From CAIWHR01 sp963726765 (lineage in GTDB: Bacteria > Pseudomonadota > Gammaproteobacteria > Burkholderiales > Casimicrobiaceae): a DNA stretch of 64,000 nt. Both the position numbers and the translations under genes were made by a program. The notes beneath the pieces were generated by a model. The model was not told where the DNA came from and did not search any database. It saw only the letters and a program-made list of their open reading frames with translations. The stretch spans positions 372,001 through 436,000 of the forward strand of contig CAVSDH010000006.1 of the NCBI GenBank assembly GCA_963726765.1, written 5' to 3'. Of this stretch, positions 46,040 to 54,522 are shown one piece after another. Position 1 is the first letter of the stretch, and each line of letters starts with the position of its first letter.

Positions 46040-46330
46040 TCAGTGCTGCCCCGTGATCGGACCGCTCTTGAACAGCGCTTCGCGCAGCTCCTTGTCGAAC
46101 ACCTTGTTGCGGCGGCGGATCCATTCGAGCGTCATCGATGCGTGCTCGATCTCCTCGTCCCGATTGTGCGCAAGGATGGCCTTGAGTTCCGGGTCGCTGC
46201 AGGCGTCGACGCGCTGGTTGTACCAGTCGACCGCTTCCAGCTCCTCGATCAGCGAAACCACCGCACGGTGAAAATCCATGGTCTCCGGCGACAGCCGGTC
46301 GACGGGCTCGTGGTAGCCTTCATGCGCCAT
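46040..46330 (-). CDS. Encapsulated-ferritin (EncFtn) family protein lacking a targeting tail
   Basis: A 96-residue ferritin-like protein closely resembling, from memory, Rhodospirillum rubrum EncFtn: the core EELEAVDWYNQRVDA, DPELKAILAHNRDEE and EHASMTLEW is nearly identical. The ferroxidase residues correspond to E30, E60 and H63, with W36 and Y37. It should form a dimer with an iron site at the interface and oxidise Fe2+. The C-terminus stops at SGPITGQH and lacks the encapsulin-targeting peptide. No encapsulin shell gene is in the window. It lies between the Fe-S oxidoreductase gene and DUF3501. Confidence 0.88.
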   Translation of the reverse strand: MAHEGYHEPVDRLSPETMDFHRAVVSLIEELEAVDWYNQRVDACSDPELKAILAHNRDEEIEHASMTLEWIRRRNKVFDKELREALFKSGPITGQH

Positions 46331-46344
46331 CGTGCTTCCTTTCG

Positions 46345-47685
46345 TCAGAGTCCATAGGCAATGCGCAGCAACGTCAACGGATGCTCTCTTTTCGCGTGGT
46401 GCGGCGCGCCGGCTTCGTCGATGCCCTGCAGGATCCGGCGCGATGCAATCGGACAATCCGAACTGACGTAGTCGGGATCCGGTTGCGCCATCTGCCGAAA
46501 GACCGGCTTCCCGATCTTCATCGACGCCGCGTAGAACTCCGTCTTCACACCGTAGGTTCCGTCGTGACCGGCACAGCGCTCGACGGTGTTCACCGTCGTG
46601 CCCGGGACCCACGCCAGCGCTTCGCGTGTCTTCTGCCCGACGTTCTGGACGCGCGAATGGCAGGGGATGTGGTAAGACACCGTGCCCAGGGGGCGCGGGA
46701 ATTCCTTCTTGAGCAGGCCATCCCGGTCGCGGAGCACGAAATATTCGAAGGGATCGAACATCGAATCCGCGACCGTCCTGACATCGGGGTCCTCGGGAAA
46801 GATGAGCGGCAGCTCGTGCTTGAACATCAGGGTGCAAGACGGCACGGCCGTCGTGATCGCGAAGCCTTTCCTGGCGTAATCCGCGAGAACGGGAACGTTG
46901 AGATTCTTCAGCTTCTCTACGGTCTCGAAGTCGCCCAGCTCGAGCTTCGGCATGCCGCAGCAGGCCTCCTTCTCCACGACCTCGTACGGAATCTCGTTGT
47001 GCGACAGGATCTGCAGCAGGTCGCGGCCGATCCCGGGCTCGTTGAAATTGATGTAGCACGTCGAGAAGATCGCGACCTTGCCCGGGGTTCGCTGCCCGTC
47101 GCGGACGGGCCACGCAATCGAAGGCTCCGCTGAATCTCGGAATGTCTGCGCTGCGTAGGGCGGCAGGGCGGACTCCGCGGCGATGCCCAGGAAGCGGTCC
47201 ATGGCCCGACGCGCGATCGGCATCGTGTTCGCCTTGTTCACCATCTTGACGACCACGGGAATCGTCGCCAGGCGGCCCAGACGATCCGTGCTCGTGAGCA
47301 GGCGGTCGCGGAACGTCGTCTCGCCCTTCCTGAACTTGACGGCCTTCGCCCGAAGCATCAGGTGGGGAAAGTCGAGATTCCAGGGATGCGGCGGCACGTA
47401 CGGGCACTTCGTCATGTAGCAGACGTCGCACAGATAGCACTGGTCGACGACCTTCACGTAGTCGGTCTTCGCGACGCCGTCCACTTCCATCGTCGTGCTG
47501 GCGTCGACCAGATCGAACAGCGTCGGGAACGCCTGGCACAGGCTCACGCAGCGACGGCAGCCGTGACAGATGTCGAAAACGCGCTCCATCTCCTCGTGGA
47601 GCGCCGATTCGTCGTGGAACTCGGGATCGCGCCATGCGACCGGATGGCGGGTCGGCGCCTCGAGACTGCCTTCGCGTGTGGTCAT
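46345..47685 (-). CDS. HdrD/GlpC-like (Fe-S)-binding oxidoreductase with CCG domains
   Basis: A 446-residue protein with two N-terminal [4Fe-4S] motifs (CHGCRRCVSLC, CYLCDVCYMTKCP) and C-terminal cysteine-rich CCG-type segments (STCYINFNEP, KEACCGMPKLELGD, CTLMFKHE, IPCHSRVQNVG, ERCAGHDG). The family includes heterodisulfide reductase HdrD and GlpC, which pass electrons between quinone or thiols and partner enzymes. It may supply electrons to the rubrerythrin encoded just upstream; this is inference. No membrane segment is seen. Confidence 0.88.
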   Translation of the reverse strand: MTTREGSLEAPTRHPVAWRDPEFHDESALHEEMERVFDICHGCRRCVSLCQAFPTLFDLVDASTTMEVDGVAKTDYVKVVDQCYLCDVCYMTKCPYVPPHPWNLDFPHLMLRAKAVKFRKGETTFRDRLLTSTDRLGRLATIPVVVKMVNKANTMPIARRAMDRFLGIAAESALPPYAAQTFRDSAEPSIAWPVRDGQRTPGKVAIFSTCYINFNEPGIGRDLLQILSHNEIPYEVVEKEACCGMPKLELGDFETVEKLKNLNVPVLADYARKGFAITTAVPSCTLMFKHELPLIFPEDPDVRTVADSMFDPFEYFVLRDRDGLLKKEFPRPLGTVSYHIPCHSRVQNVGQKTREALAWVPGTTVNTVERCAGHDGTYGVKTEFYAASMKIGKPVFRQMAQPDPDYVSSDCPIASRRILQGIDEAGAPHHAKREHPLTLLRIAYGL

Positions 47686-47829
47686 GACTCTCGGTGGAGC
47701 GCGATGCTTTCGGGGAAATGTTCGACGCGGTCCGCGGCCCCGCGCGTCGCAGCGTACGCGGGGGCTCGGGAACTGCGAATTCTATCGCCGGAAGTGACTC
47801 CGGCGGCTACGCGCCGTGCCGACCTGGTC

Positions 47830-48252
47830 TCAGTCGGTCAATCCATCCAGCGCTTTCTGGAAACGATTGGCGTGCGAGCGCTCGGCCTTCGCCAGCGTCT
47901 CGAACCAGTCGGCGATTTCGTCGAAGCCCTCGCCCCGGGCGGCCTTCGCCATGCCCGGATACATGTCGGTGTACTCGTGGGTTTCGCCGGCGATCGCGGC
48001 CTTGAGGTTGGATCGGGACGGGCCGATCGGCAGGTCCGTCGCCGGGTCGCCAACTTCGGCGAGGTAATCGAGATGGCCATGCGCGTGGCCCGTCTCGCCT
48101 TCGGCCGTCGAGCGGAAGACCGCGGCGACGTCGTTCTGACCCTCGACGTCCGCCTTGTTCGCGAAATAGAGGTAACGGCGATTCGCCTGCGATTCGCCTG
48201 CGAACGCAGCTTTCAGGTTGTCGTGCGTCTTCGTGCCTTTGAGACTCTTCAT
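47830..48252 (-). CDS. Rubrerythrin (ferritin-like domain only)
   Basis: A 140-residue di-iron peroxidase. Ligand motifs are AGESQANRRYLYFA, AEGETGHAHGHL, AGETHEYTDMYPGMAKAA and KAERSHANRFQ. The C-terminal rubredoxin domain is absent, so electrons must come from another protein, possibly the Fe-S oxidoreductase encoded next. The ATG is at 48252. A TTGACT/TACAAT pair lies upstream, but with a long 20-bp spacer. Confidence 0.9.
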   Translation of the reverse strand: MKSLKGTKTHDNLKAAFAGESQANRRYLYFANKADVEGQNDVAAVFRSTAEGETGHAHGHLDYLAEVGDPATDLPIGPSRSNLKAAIAGETHEYTDMYPGMAKAARGEGFDEIADWFETLAKAERSHANRFQKALDGLTD

Positions 48253-48526
48253 TGCGCTTCTCCTCGAGTGGAACTGTCGCCGCTTTCCGCCCCGCCGTGG
48301 CGGATGCGAAGAATTCGAACCTTCCCGTCGATCGATATGCCATCGACAATCGAATTCTGCGCGCTGCGCCATCCATTCGTCCAATCGATTGTACCAATTC
48401 TGGTCATAACTTCAGTCAATGCAACTCTCGTTCGCTGCGGGGCGTAGGATGGCGTCGCCTGCCCGTGCCGTTCGCTCGCCGTCAAACGCCGCCGCGCCGA
48501 TTGCGCAACCATCGACTCCGCCCGCC

Positions 48527-49111
48527 ATGCTCGACTCCACCGCGCTCGACCTCGTTTTCCGCAATGCCCGCACCTACCGTGCCTGGGACAACCGCCCCGT
48601 CGACGATCCGACATTGCACGCGATCTACGACCTGATGAAATGGGGCCCGACGACGGCGAACAGCTGCCCTGCCCGCATCGTGTTCGTCAGGAGCGCCCAC
48701 GCGAAGGAGCGACTCCGTCCCGCGCTCGACGCCGGCAACGTCGCGCAGACGATGGCCGCCCCGGCGACCGCGGTCATCGCCTACGACCTCGAATTCTTCG
48801 AGAAGCTTCCGCAACTCGCGCCGCACACCGACGCGCGCAGCTGGTTTGCCAACGCGCCCAGGGACCACCTGCGAACAACCGCGCTGCGCAACGGTTCGCT
48901 GCAGGGCGCCTATCTCATCATTGCGGCGCGCGCGCTGGGACTCGATTGCGGTCCGATGTCGGGATTCGACAACGCGAAAGTGGACGCGGCGTTTTTCGCC
49001 GGGAGCACCCTGCGCTCCAATTTTCTCTGCAACCTGGGCTACGGCGACCCGTCGAAACTCCATCCGCGCGCGCCTCGCCTGTCGTTCGACGAAGCCTGCA
49101 CGATCGCCTGA
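48527..49111 (+). CDS. Nitroreductase family protein (RutE/HadB-like)
   Basis: A 194-residue FMN oxidoreductase similar to the malonic semialdehyde reductase RutE: RNARTYRAWDNRPV at the start, KWGPTTANSCPARIVFV, and NFLCNLGYGDPSKLHPRAPRL near the end. No other rut genes are present, so the substrate is open. The ATG at 48527 gives the usual length. It converges on aceB with no gap. Confidence 0.88.
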   Translation: MLDSTALDLVFRNARTYRAWDNRPVDDPTLHAIYDLMKWGPTTANSCPARIVFVRSAHAKERLRPALDAGNVAQTMAAPATAVIAYDLEFFEKLPQLAPHTDARSWFANAPRDHLRTTALRNGSLQGAYLIIAARALGLDCGPMSGFDNAKVDAAFFAGSTLRSNFLCNLGYGDPSKLHPRAPRLSFDEACTIA

Positions 49112-50713
49112 TCAGTTGATCAAATCGTAGGCCGGCAGCGTCAGGAATTCGACGAACGTGTCGTTGTCGACGAGGTTGGCGAAGATCTTCGCCGCTTCAT
49201 CGTATCTGCCGGCACCGAATGCCGTCCCGAGCAGCTCGCGGATCTTGGCCATTTCCTCGGGAATCATCGCGGCGACCATCGATTTGGTGACCTTGCGGCC
49301 GTCGTCAAGCACTCCCTTGGGCGACCGGATCCACTGCCAGACCTGCGAGCGGGAAATCTCCGCGGTCGCCGCATCTTCCATCAGGTTGAAGATCGGCACC
49401 GCTCCCTGGCCCGCGAGCCACGCGCCGATGTACTGGATGGCGACGTTGACGTTGAGCCGCAGGCCGTTCTCGGTGATCGGCGACTCGGGCTCCCAGTGAA
49501 CGAGGTCCGCGGCGGTGACACGCACGTCTTCGCGCTTCTTCGTCGCGATCTGGTTCGGCGCCGGCATCAGCCGATCGAACACCTCTTTCGCGACGGGCAC
49601 GAGGCCCGGATGCGCAACCCAGGTGCCGTCGTGCCCGTAGGTCGCCTCGCGCTCCTTGTCGGCCTTCACTTTCGCAAATGCCTGCGCATTGGCGGCCTCG
49701 TCGTTCTTGATGGGGATCTGCGCCGCCATCCCGCCCATGGCGTGGATGTTGCGGCGGTGACAGGTCCGGACGAGGAGTTCCGCGTAGCTCTTCATGAAGT
49801 GCGTCGTCATCGTCACGAGCGCGCGGTCGGCAAGGCAGAAGTCGCGCTGGTTCCTGAATTTCTTGATGCACGAGAAGATGTAGTCCCAGCGGCCGCAATT
49901 GAGGCCCGCCGAATGCAGGCGCAACTCGTAGAGGATCTCGTCCATCTCGAACGCGGCGAGGAGCGTCTCGATCAGCACCGTCGCCTTGATCGTCCCCTGC
50001 GGCACGCCGAGATCGCGCTGCGCCATCACGAAGACATCGTTCCACAATCGCGCCTCGAGATGGCTTTCGAGCTTCGGCAGGTAGAAATACGGACCGGTTC
50101 CCCGTGCGGCGAGCGCGCTCGCGTTGTGGAAAAAGTAGAGCGCGAAGTCGAAAAGACCCCCGCTGACCGGTTGTCCGTCGACCTCGACGTGCTTCTCGGG
50201 GAGATGCCAGCCGCGCGGCCGCACGAACAAAACCGCCGTCCTGTCCTGCAGACGATACTGCTTGCCCTCGGGCGACGTGAAGTCGATGCGCCGGCGAATG
50301 GCATCGCGCAGGTTGAGGTGCCCCTGCAGATTGTTGTCCCATTTCGGCGTGTTCGCGTCCTCGAAGTCCGCCATGAAGACGGATGCGCCCGAATTGAGCG
50401 CGTTGACGATCATCTTGCGATCGACGGGGCCGGTGATCTCGACGCGGCGGTCGGCGATGTCGGCCGGCACCGCCGCGCACGTCCAGTCGCTTTCCCGGAT
50501 CGCCCGCGTCTCCGGCAGGAAATCAGGCAACTTTCCGGCGTCGAGCTCGGCCTGCCGCTGCGCGCGGCGCGCGAGCAGCTTCGCGCGGCGGTCACCGAAT
50601 GCGCGCTGCAGCTTCGCGACAAAAGCCACCGCCTCCGGCGTGAGGATTTCGGCGTACTCGGGAGTGATGCGGCCGGTGATCTCGATGCCGGCACCGTAAG
50701 TCGGCGTGCTCAT
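49112..50713 (-). CDS. aceB: Malate synthase A
   Basis: Glyoxylate-shunt enzyme making malate from glyoxylate and acetyl-CoA. The 533-residue product has the family motif GRWDYIFSCIKKFR, the catalytic-base region NLMEDAATAEISRSQVWQW and TSPEGKQYRLQDR. Chosen start ATG at 50713; another in-frame start lies at 50743. No isocitrate lyase gene is in the window. Confidence 0.96.
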   Translation of the reverse strand: MSTPTYGAGIEITGRITPEYAEILTPEAVAFVAKLQRAFGDRRAKLLARRAQRQAELDAGKLPDFLPETRAIRESDWTCAAVPADIADRRVEITGPVDRKMIVNALNSGASVFMADFEDANTPKWDNNLQGHLNLRDAIRRRIDFTSPEGKQYRLQDRTAVLFVRPRGWHLPEKHVEVDGQPVSGGLFDFALYFFHNASALAARGTGPYFYLPKLESHLEARLWNDVFVMAQRDLGVPQGTIKATVLIETLLAAFEMDEILYELRLHSAGLNCGRWDYIFSCIKKFRNQRDFCLADRALVTMTTHFMKSYAELLVRTCHRRNIHAMGGMAAQIPIKNDEAANAQAFAKVKADKEREATYGHDGTWVAHPGLVPVAKEVFDRLMPAPNQIATKKREDVRVTAADLVHWEPESPITENGLRLNVNVAIQYIGAWLAGQGAVPIFNLMEDAATAEISRSQVWQWIRSPKGVLDDGRKVTKSMVAAMIPEEMAKIRELLGTAFGAGRYDEAAKIFANLVDNDTFVEFLTLPAYDLIN

Positions 50714-50887
50714 GTGGGGCTCGTTCGGGGACTCGAGTGGCATGTGGACAGTGAACGGGGTCGAAGGAGGTCTGCGACCATTTTACCTCATCCAATGCTG
50801 CGGTGCAGCACTCCCTGGTCGCGTGTCACGCCTGCGCACCGCTGCGCGCGTCCGCGGAACACCCGCGTCGTATCCGAGGTGCGTCGG

Positions 50888-52612
50888 TCAGGCGAAACTG
50901 ACGCGACGCACGTCGGGCCGCGCGAGCATTCCCTGCGCGATTCCGCGGTTGATCGCGCTCACCACCGCGCGCAACGTGGCCGTCACGATGTTCGGATCGA
51001 ATCCCACGCCGTAGACCGTCTGCTCGAGGCCGACGCGCAACTGGACGTAGGCAATCGCCGTGGCATCCTCGCCGGCACCGACCGCATGCTCGTGGTATCC
51101 CTGCACGTGAATGTCGAACCCGCCGTCGTTGCGAAGCGCGTGGACGAACGCGTCGACAGGACCGTTTCCGGCGCCGGTGAGTCGCCATTCGGCGCCGTCG
51201 ACCGCCAGGTGGGCGGTAAGCTGCTCGACGGTGCCGTCGTTTGCATTGTGCTGCGCACGGTGGCCGATGTAGCCCACCGGCAACGTCGCGGCGATGTATT
51301 CGCGATCGAACACCGCGCGGATGTCCGCCGACGTGAGTTCCTTGCCTGTCGCATCGGTGACTTTCTGCACGACCTGGCTGAATTCGATCTGCAGCAGTCG
51401 CGGCAGCGCAATTCCGTAATCGCGTTCGAGCAGATACGCGATGCCGCCCTTGCCGGACTGGCTGTTGACGCGGATGACGGCGTCGTAGGTGCGGCCGACG
51501 TCGGCCGGATCGATCGGCAGATAGGGAACATCCCACAACGGGTTGCCGCGCACGGACTCGGTCGCCCGCTCGGCCAGGCCCTTCTTGATCGCGTCCTGGT
51601 GCGACCCGGAAAACGCCGTGAACACGAGGTCGCCGCCGTAGGGGTGGCGCGGATGTACGGGCAGCTGGTTGCAGTATTCGACCGTGCGGATGATCTCGTT
51701 GATGTCGGAGAAGTCGATGCCCGGTTCGACCCCCTGCGTAAACAGGTTGAGGCCCAGCGTGACGAGGCAGACGTTGCCCGTACGCTCGCCATTGCCGAAC
51801 AGGCACCCCTCCACCCGCTGCGCGCCGGCGAGCAGCGCGAGCTCGGCCGACGCCACGCCGCTGCCGCGGTCGTTGTGCGGATGTACCGACAGCACGATCG
51901 AATCGCGTCGCGCGAGCGCGCGCGACATCCACTCGATCTGGTCGGCATACAGGTTCGGCGTGGACATCTCGACCGTCGCCGGGAGGTTGACGATCACCTT
52001 CCGCTGCGGCGTCGGCTGCCACACGTCGTTGACCGCATTGCACACGTCGGCGGCGAAATCGAGCTCGGTTCCCGTGAAACTTTCCGGCGAGTACTGGAAC
52101 AGCCAATCGGTCTCCGGCCTCGCAGCCGCACATTCCTTGATCAGCGCCGCGCCCTTGAGGGCAATGTCGCGAATGCCGGCACGATCCATTCCGAAGACGA
52201 CGCGCCGCTGCGTCGTCGACGTCGAGTTGTACAGGTGGACGATCGCCCTTCTGACGCCGGACATCGCGTCGAACGTGCGCCGGATGATCGGCTCGCGCGC
52301 CTGCGTCAGCACCTGGACCGTCACGTCGTCGGGGATCAGGTTCTCGTCGATCAGCTTGCGCGCGAAGTCGTAGTCGGTCTGCGACGCCGCGGGAAATCCG
52401 ATCTCGATCTCCTTGTAGCCCAGCTTCACGAGAAGGTTCCACATCCGCATCTTGCGTTCGGCGTCCATGGGCTCGATGAGCGCCTGATTGCCGTCGCGCA
52501 GGTCGACGCTGCACCAGACCGGGGGCGCGGTGATCGTGCGGGAGGGCCATTGCCGGTCAGGCAAGGCGACGGTGGCGAAGGGCCGGTATTTCCGTGACGG
52601 GTCGATTTTCAT
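50888..52612 (-). CDS. leuA: 2-isopropylmalate synthase (long form)
   Basis: First committed step of leucine synthesis. The 574-residue product has SVDLRDGNQALIEPM, SVHPHNDRGSGVASAELALLAGAQRVEGC (LeuA signatures) and a C-terminal allosteric domain. The ATG at 52612 follows a weak GAGAG site. The upstream region carries a leucine-rich leader ORF and hairpins consistent with attenuation. A leucine-feedback site is expected in the C-terminal domain. Confidence 0.97.
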   Translation of the reverse strand: MKIDPSRKYRPFATVALPDRQWPSRTITAPPVWCSVDLRDGNQALIEPMDAERKMRMWNLLVKLGYKEIEIGFPAASQTDYDFARKLIDENLIPDDVTVQVLTQAREPIIRRTFDAMSGVRRAIVHLYNSTSTTQRRVVFGMDRAGIRDIALKGAALIKECAAARPETDWLFQYSPESFTGTELDFAADVCNAVNDVWQPTPQRKVIVNLPATVEMSTPNLYADQIEWMSRALARRDSIVLSVHPHNDRGSGVASAELALLAGAQRVEGCLFGNGERTGNVCLVTLGLNLFTQGVEPGIDFSDINEIIRTVEYCNQLPVHPRHPYGGDLVFTAFSGSHQDAIKKGLAERATESVRGNPLWDVPYLPIDPADVGRTYDAVIRVNSQSGKGGIAYLLERDYGIALPRLLQIEFSQVVQKVTDATGKELTSADIRAVFDREYIAATLPVGYIGHRAQHNANDGTVEQLTAHLAVDGAEWRLTGAGNGPVDAFVHALRNDGGFDIHVQGYHEHAVGAGEDATAIAYVQLRVGLEQTVYGVGFDPNIVTATLRAVVSAINRGIAQGMLARPDVRRVSFA

Positions 52613-52649
52613 GGGTCGCTCTCGAGGCGAAAGGCCGATGACGCGGAAT

Positions 52650-52673
52650 CGCCCTCCGGGACCCCGGCGGGCG
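52650..52673 (-). promoter_or_regulatory. Attenuator-like hairpin in the leuA leader
   Basis: A 10-bp stem with one mismatch and a 4-nt loop (52650-52659 with 52664-52673) lies between the leader ORF stop and leuA. It lacks a T run, so it is either a weak terminator or a structure controlling leuA translation. Upstream GAGCAGCA (near 52681-52690) can pair with the leucine codons of the leader ORF. Confidence 0.5.
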
Positions 52674-52704
52674 CTCGATTTGCTGCTCGAATTGAGGGTA
52701 TGAG

Positions 52705-52800
52705 TTATGTGCGCGCGGGGCGCAGCAGCAGCAGGAGGCCGCCCGTGAGGGAGGTCGGCGCGAGAAGCGCGAGACGGCCAGTCGTGGATCTGCTGCTCAT
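52705..52800 (-). CDS. Leucine-rich leader peptide of leuA
   Basis: A 31-residue ORF starting ATG at 52800 and ending TAA at 52705-52707. Nine residues are leucine, including five in a row at 22-26 (CTC CTG CTG CTG CTG). The ATG lies 8 nt after the -10 box and has no ribosome-binding site, so the message is leaderless or nearly so. Ribosome stalling at the leucine run when Leu-tRNA is scarce would change folding ahead of leuA. The peptide itself probably has no function. Confidence 0.72.
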   Translation of the reverse strand: MSSRSTTGRLALLAPTSLTGGLLLLLRPART

Positions 52801-52808
52801 TGGGCAGG

Positions 52809-52838
52809 ACTATACCCGGAGTTCCGCTGTAAAAGCAA
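52809..52838 (-). promoter_or_regulatory. leuA leader promoter
   Basis: TTGCTT (52833-52838), 18-bp spacer, TATAGT (52809-52814) on the minus strand, just after the pssA stop. The predicted transcription start falls at or within 2 nt of the leader-peptide ATG. Confidence 0.7.
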
Positions 52839-52859
52839 GGCCTTGCAGCCCGCAACCGA

Positions 52860-53630
52860 TCAGGTCGGCGGAGGCGGCGCGGACGGACCCCGGCGCATCT
52901 TCGTCCACGCGAGCCAGGCATAGCCCGACAGCGCGTACGCGACGAATCCGGCGAACAGCACGAGCGGCGGCTGGTAGGACAGGAGCGCGATCGCGAGCAC
53001 GAACACGAAGATCGCGAGGAAAGGGACGCTCTTCTTGAGATTGATCGACTTGAAGCTCCAGTACGGGACGTTGCTCACCATCGTCAGACCGGCAAACAGC
53101 GTGACGGCGCAGACCCACCACTTGAGACCCGCGGGATCGATGTTGTAGTCGTCGACGATCCACACCATGCCGGCGACCAGTGCCGCCGCCGCGGGGCTTG
53201 GCATGCCCGTGAACCACCGCTTGTCGGCCACTTCCAGCATCGTGTTGAATCGCGCGAGCCGCAGCGCGGCGCCGGCGACATACACGAACGCCGCGATCCA
53301 GCCGAGCTTGCCCATTCCTTTGAGCGCCCACTCGTAGACGATCAGCGCCGGCGCCGCACCGAAGCTCACCATGTCCGCAAGACTGTCGTATTCGGCGCCG
53401 AACGCGCTCTGCGTGCGGGTCAGGCGCGCGACGCGCCCGTCCAGTCCGTCCAGCACCATCGCAACGAAGATTGCGGCGGCCGCCTGGTCGAAGCGCAGGT
53501 TCATCGCCTGCACGATCGCGTAGAAGCCCGCGAACAGCGCGGCCGTCGTGAAGAGATTCGGGAGCAGAAAGATCCCGCGCCGGCGGACCCGGTTCTTGCG
53601 AAGCGCGCGCTGGGTGTCGAAGTCCGCCAT
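52860..53630 (-). CDS. pssA: Phosphatidylserine synthase (CDP-alcohol type)
   Basis: Makes phosphatidylserine from CDP-diacylglycerol and serine. The 256-residue membrane protein has the CDP-alcohol phosphotransferase motif DGLDGRVARLT with GAEYDSLADMVSFG and several hydrophobic segments. It follows psd by 57 bp; together they make phosphatidylethanolamine. Confidence 0.95.
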   Translation of the reverse strand: MADFDTQRALRKNRVRRRGIFLLPNLFTTAALFAGFYAIVQAMNLRFDQAAAAIFVAMVLDGLDGRVARLTRTQSAFGAEYDSLADMVSFGAAPALIVYEWALKGMGKLGWIAAFVYVAGAALRLARFNTMLEVADKRWFTGMPSPAAAALVAGMVWIVDDYNIDPAGLKWWVCAVTLFAGLTMVSNVPYWSFKSINLKKSVPFLAIFVFVLAIALLSYQPPLVLFAGFVAYALSGYAWLAWTKMRRGPSAPPPPT

Positions 53631-53687
53631 GACGACAGGAAAGGTAGCACAATACGCCGACCGCGCCGCGTGGCGCGCACGACGTCG

Positions 53688-54335
53688 TCAGTGCCGCAGT
53701 TCCGCGAGTATCGTCGCGGTTGCGTAGACCACGTCGCCCACGGCCACCTTGGCTGTCGCCGACGGCGCGAGGTAGACGTCCACGCGGGAGCCGAACCGGA
53801 TGAAGCCGTATCGCTCGCCCCGTGTCAGGGCATCGCCGGTTTTCGCGTAGCAGAGGATCCGGCGCGCGATGAGACCGGCGACCTGAACGCAGGTCACGTC
53901 GTCCCCGTCGGCCGTGCGCAGGTGCAGCGCATTGCGCTCGTTCTCGAGCGACGCCTTGTCGAGCGCAGCGTTGAGAAAGGTTCCGGCGTGATACCAGGCA
54001 TCGACGACGACACCGTCGACGGGGCTGCGGTTCGAATGGACGTTGAAGACGTTCATGAACACGCTGATCTTCAGCGCGTCGCGGTCGAGATAGGGATCGC
54101 GCGCCGACTCGACTTTGACGATCCGGCCGTCGGCCGGCGAAAGCACCGCGTTCGACTGCGCCGGCACCACGCGCGGCGGATCGCGAAAGAACTGCAGCAC
54201 GAACAGCGCGGCGGCCCAGGCAAGCACCGCCAGGATCCACCACTGCCCGAACGTCAGCAGCGCGGCGACGGCAACGGTGATCGCGAGGAAGGGCCAGCCC
54301 TCGCGGGCGATGATCGGATGCGGATAGTTCGACAC
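53688..54335 (-). CDS. psd: Phosphatidylserine decarboxylase proenzyme (short form)
   Basis: Pyruvoyl enzyme producing phosphatidylethanolamine. The 215-residue product has an N-terminal transmembrane region, LSPADGRIVKV, and the self-cleavage site in FIRFGSRVDVYLAP, where the Ser after Gly becomes the pyruvoyl group. The short length is that of the archaetidylserine-decarboxylase-like group common in betaproteobacteria. It lies between the ilvC region and pssA. Confidence 0.95.
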   Translation of the reverse strand: MSNYPHPIIAREGWPFLAITVAVAALLTFGQWWILAVLAWAAALFVLQFFRDPPRVVPAQSNAVLSPADGRIVKVESARDPYLDRDALKISVFMNVFNVHSNRSPVDGVVVDAWYHAGTFLNAALDKASLENERNALHLRTADGDDVTCVQVAGLIARRILCYAKTGDALTRGERYGFIRFGSRVDVYLAPSATAKVAVGDVVYATATILAELRH

Positions 54336-54522
54336 GTCGGCTCGCGGTCGGTGACGACGCGCCGATTCTAGCAGGCGTCGCGAGCGCGGACGTTGCCGTG
54401 ATTCGTCGCGTCACCGCGACGAGGCGAGTTTTCGCGCACCTCGCTCTGCGCAGCTGCAGGCAAGCGATCGTTGACGGCGCGCCCGCACACGGCGGTCCCG
54501 GTGCGCGCCGACCGCGAATTCG

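Noticed and set aside
46040..46330. Interpretation as a rubrerythrin fragment or truncated ferritin
   Set aside because: The sequence matches the complete EncFtn core from start to the family-typical GPIT segment; only the targeting tail is missing.
47765..47829. Intrinsic terminator after rubrerythrin
   Set aside because: A 7-bp stem CGCCGGA/TCCGGCG is present but followed by no T run, and the downstream gene is on the same strand only about 145 bp away.
48253..48526. Small genes between rubrerythrin and the nitroreductase
   Set aside because: Only low-quality short frames. The stretch holds a palindrome CAATCGATTG and a TTGACT/TACAAT pair with a 20-bp spacer, too weak to annotate as a promoter.
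54336..54522. A gene between psd and the small membrane protein
   Set aside because: The open frames are short antisense or shifted readings without a start signal or recognisable features; I see nothing in this stretch.
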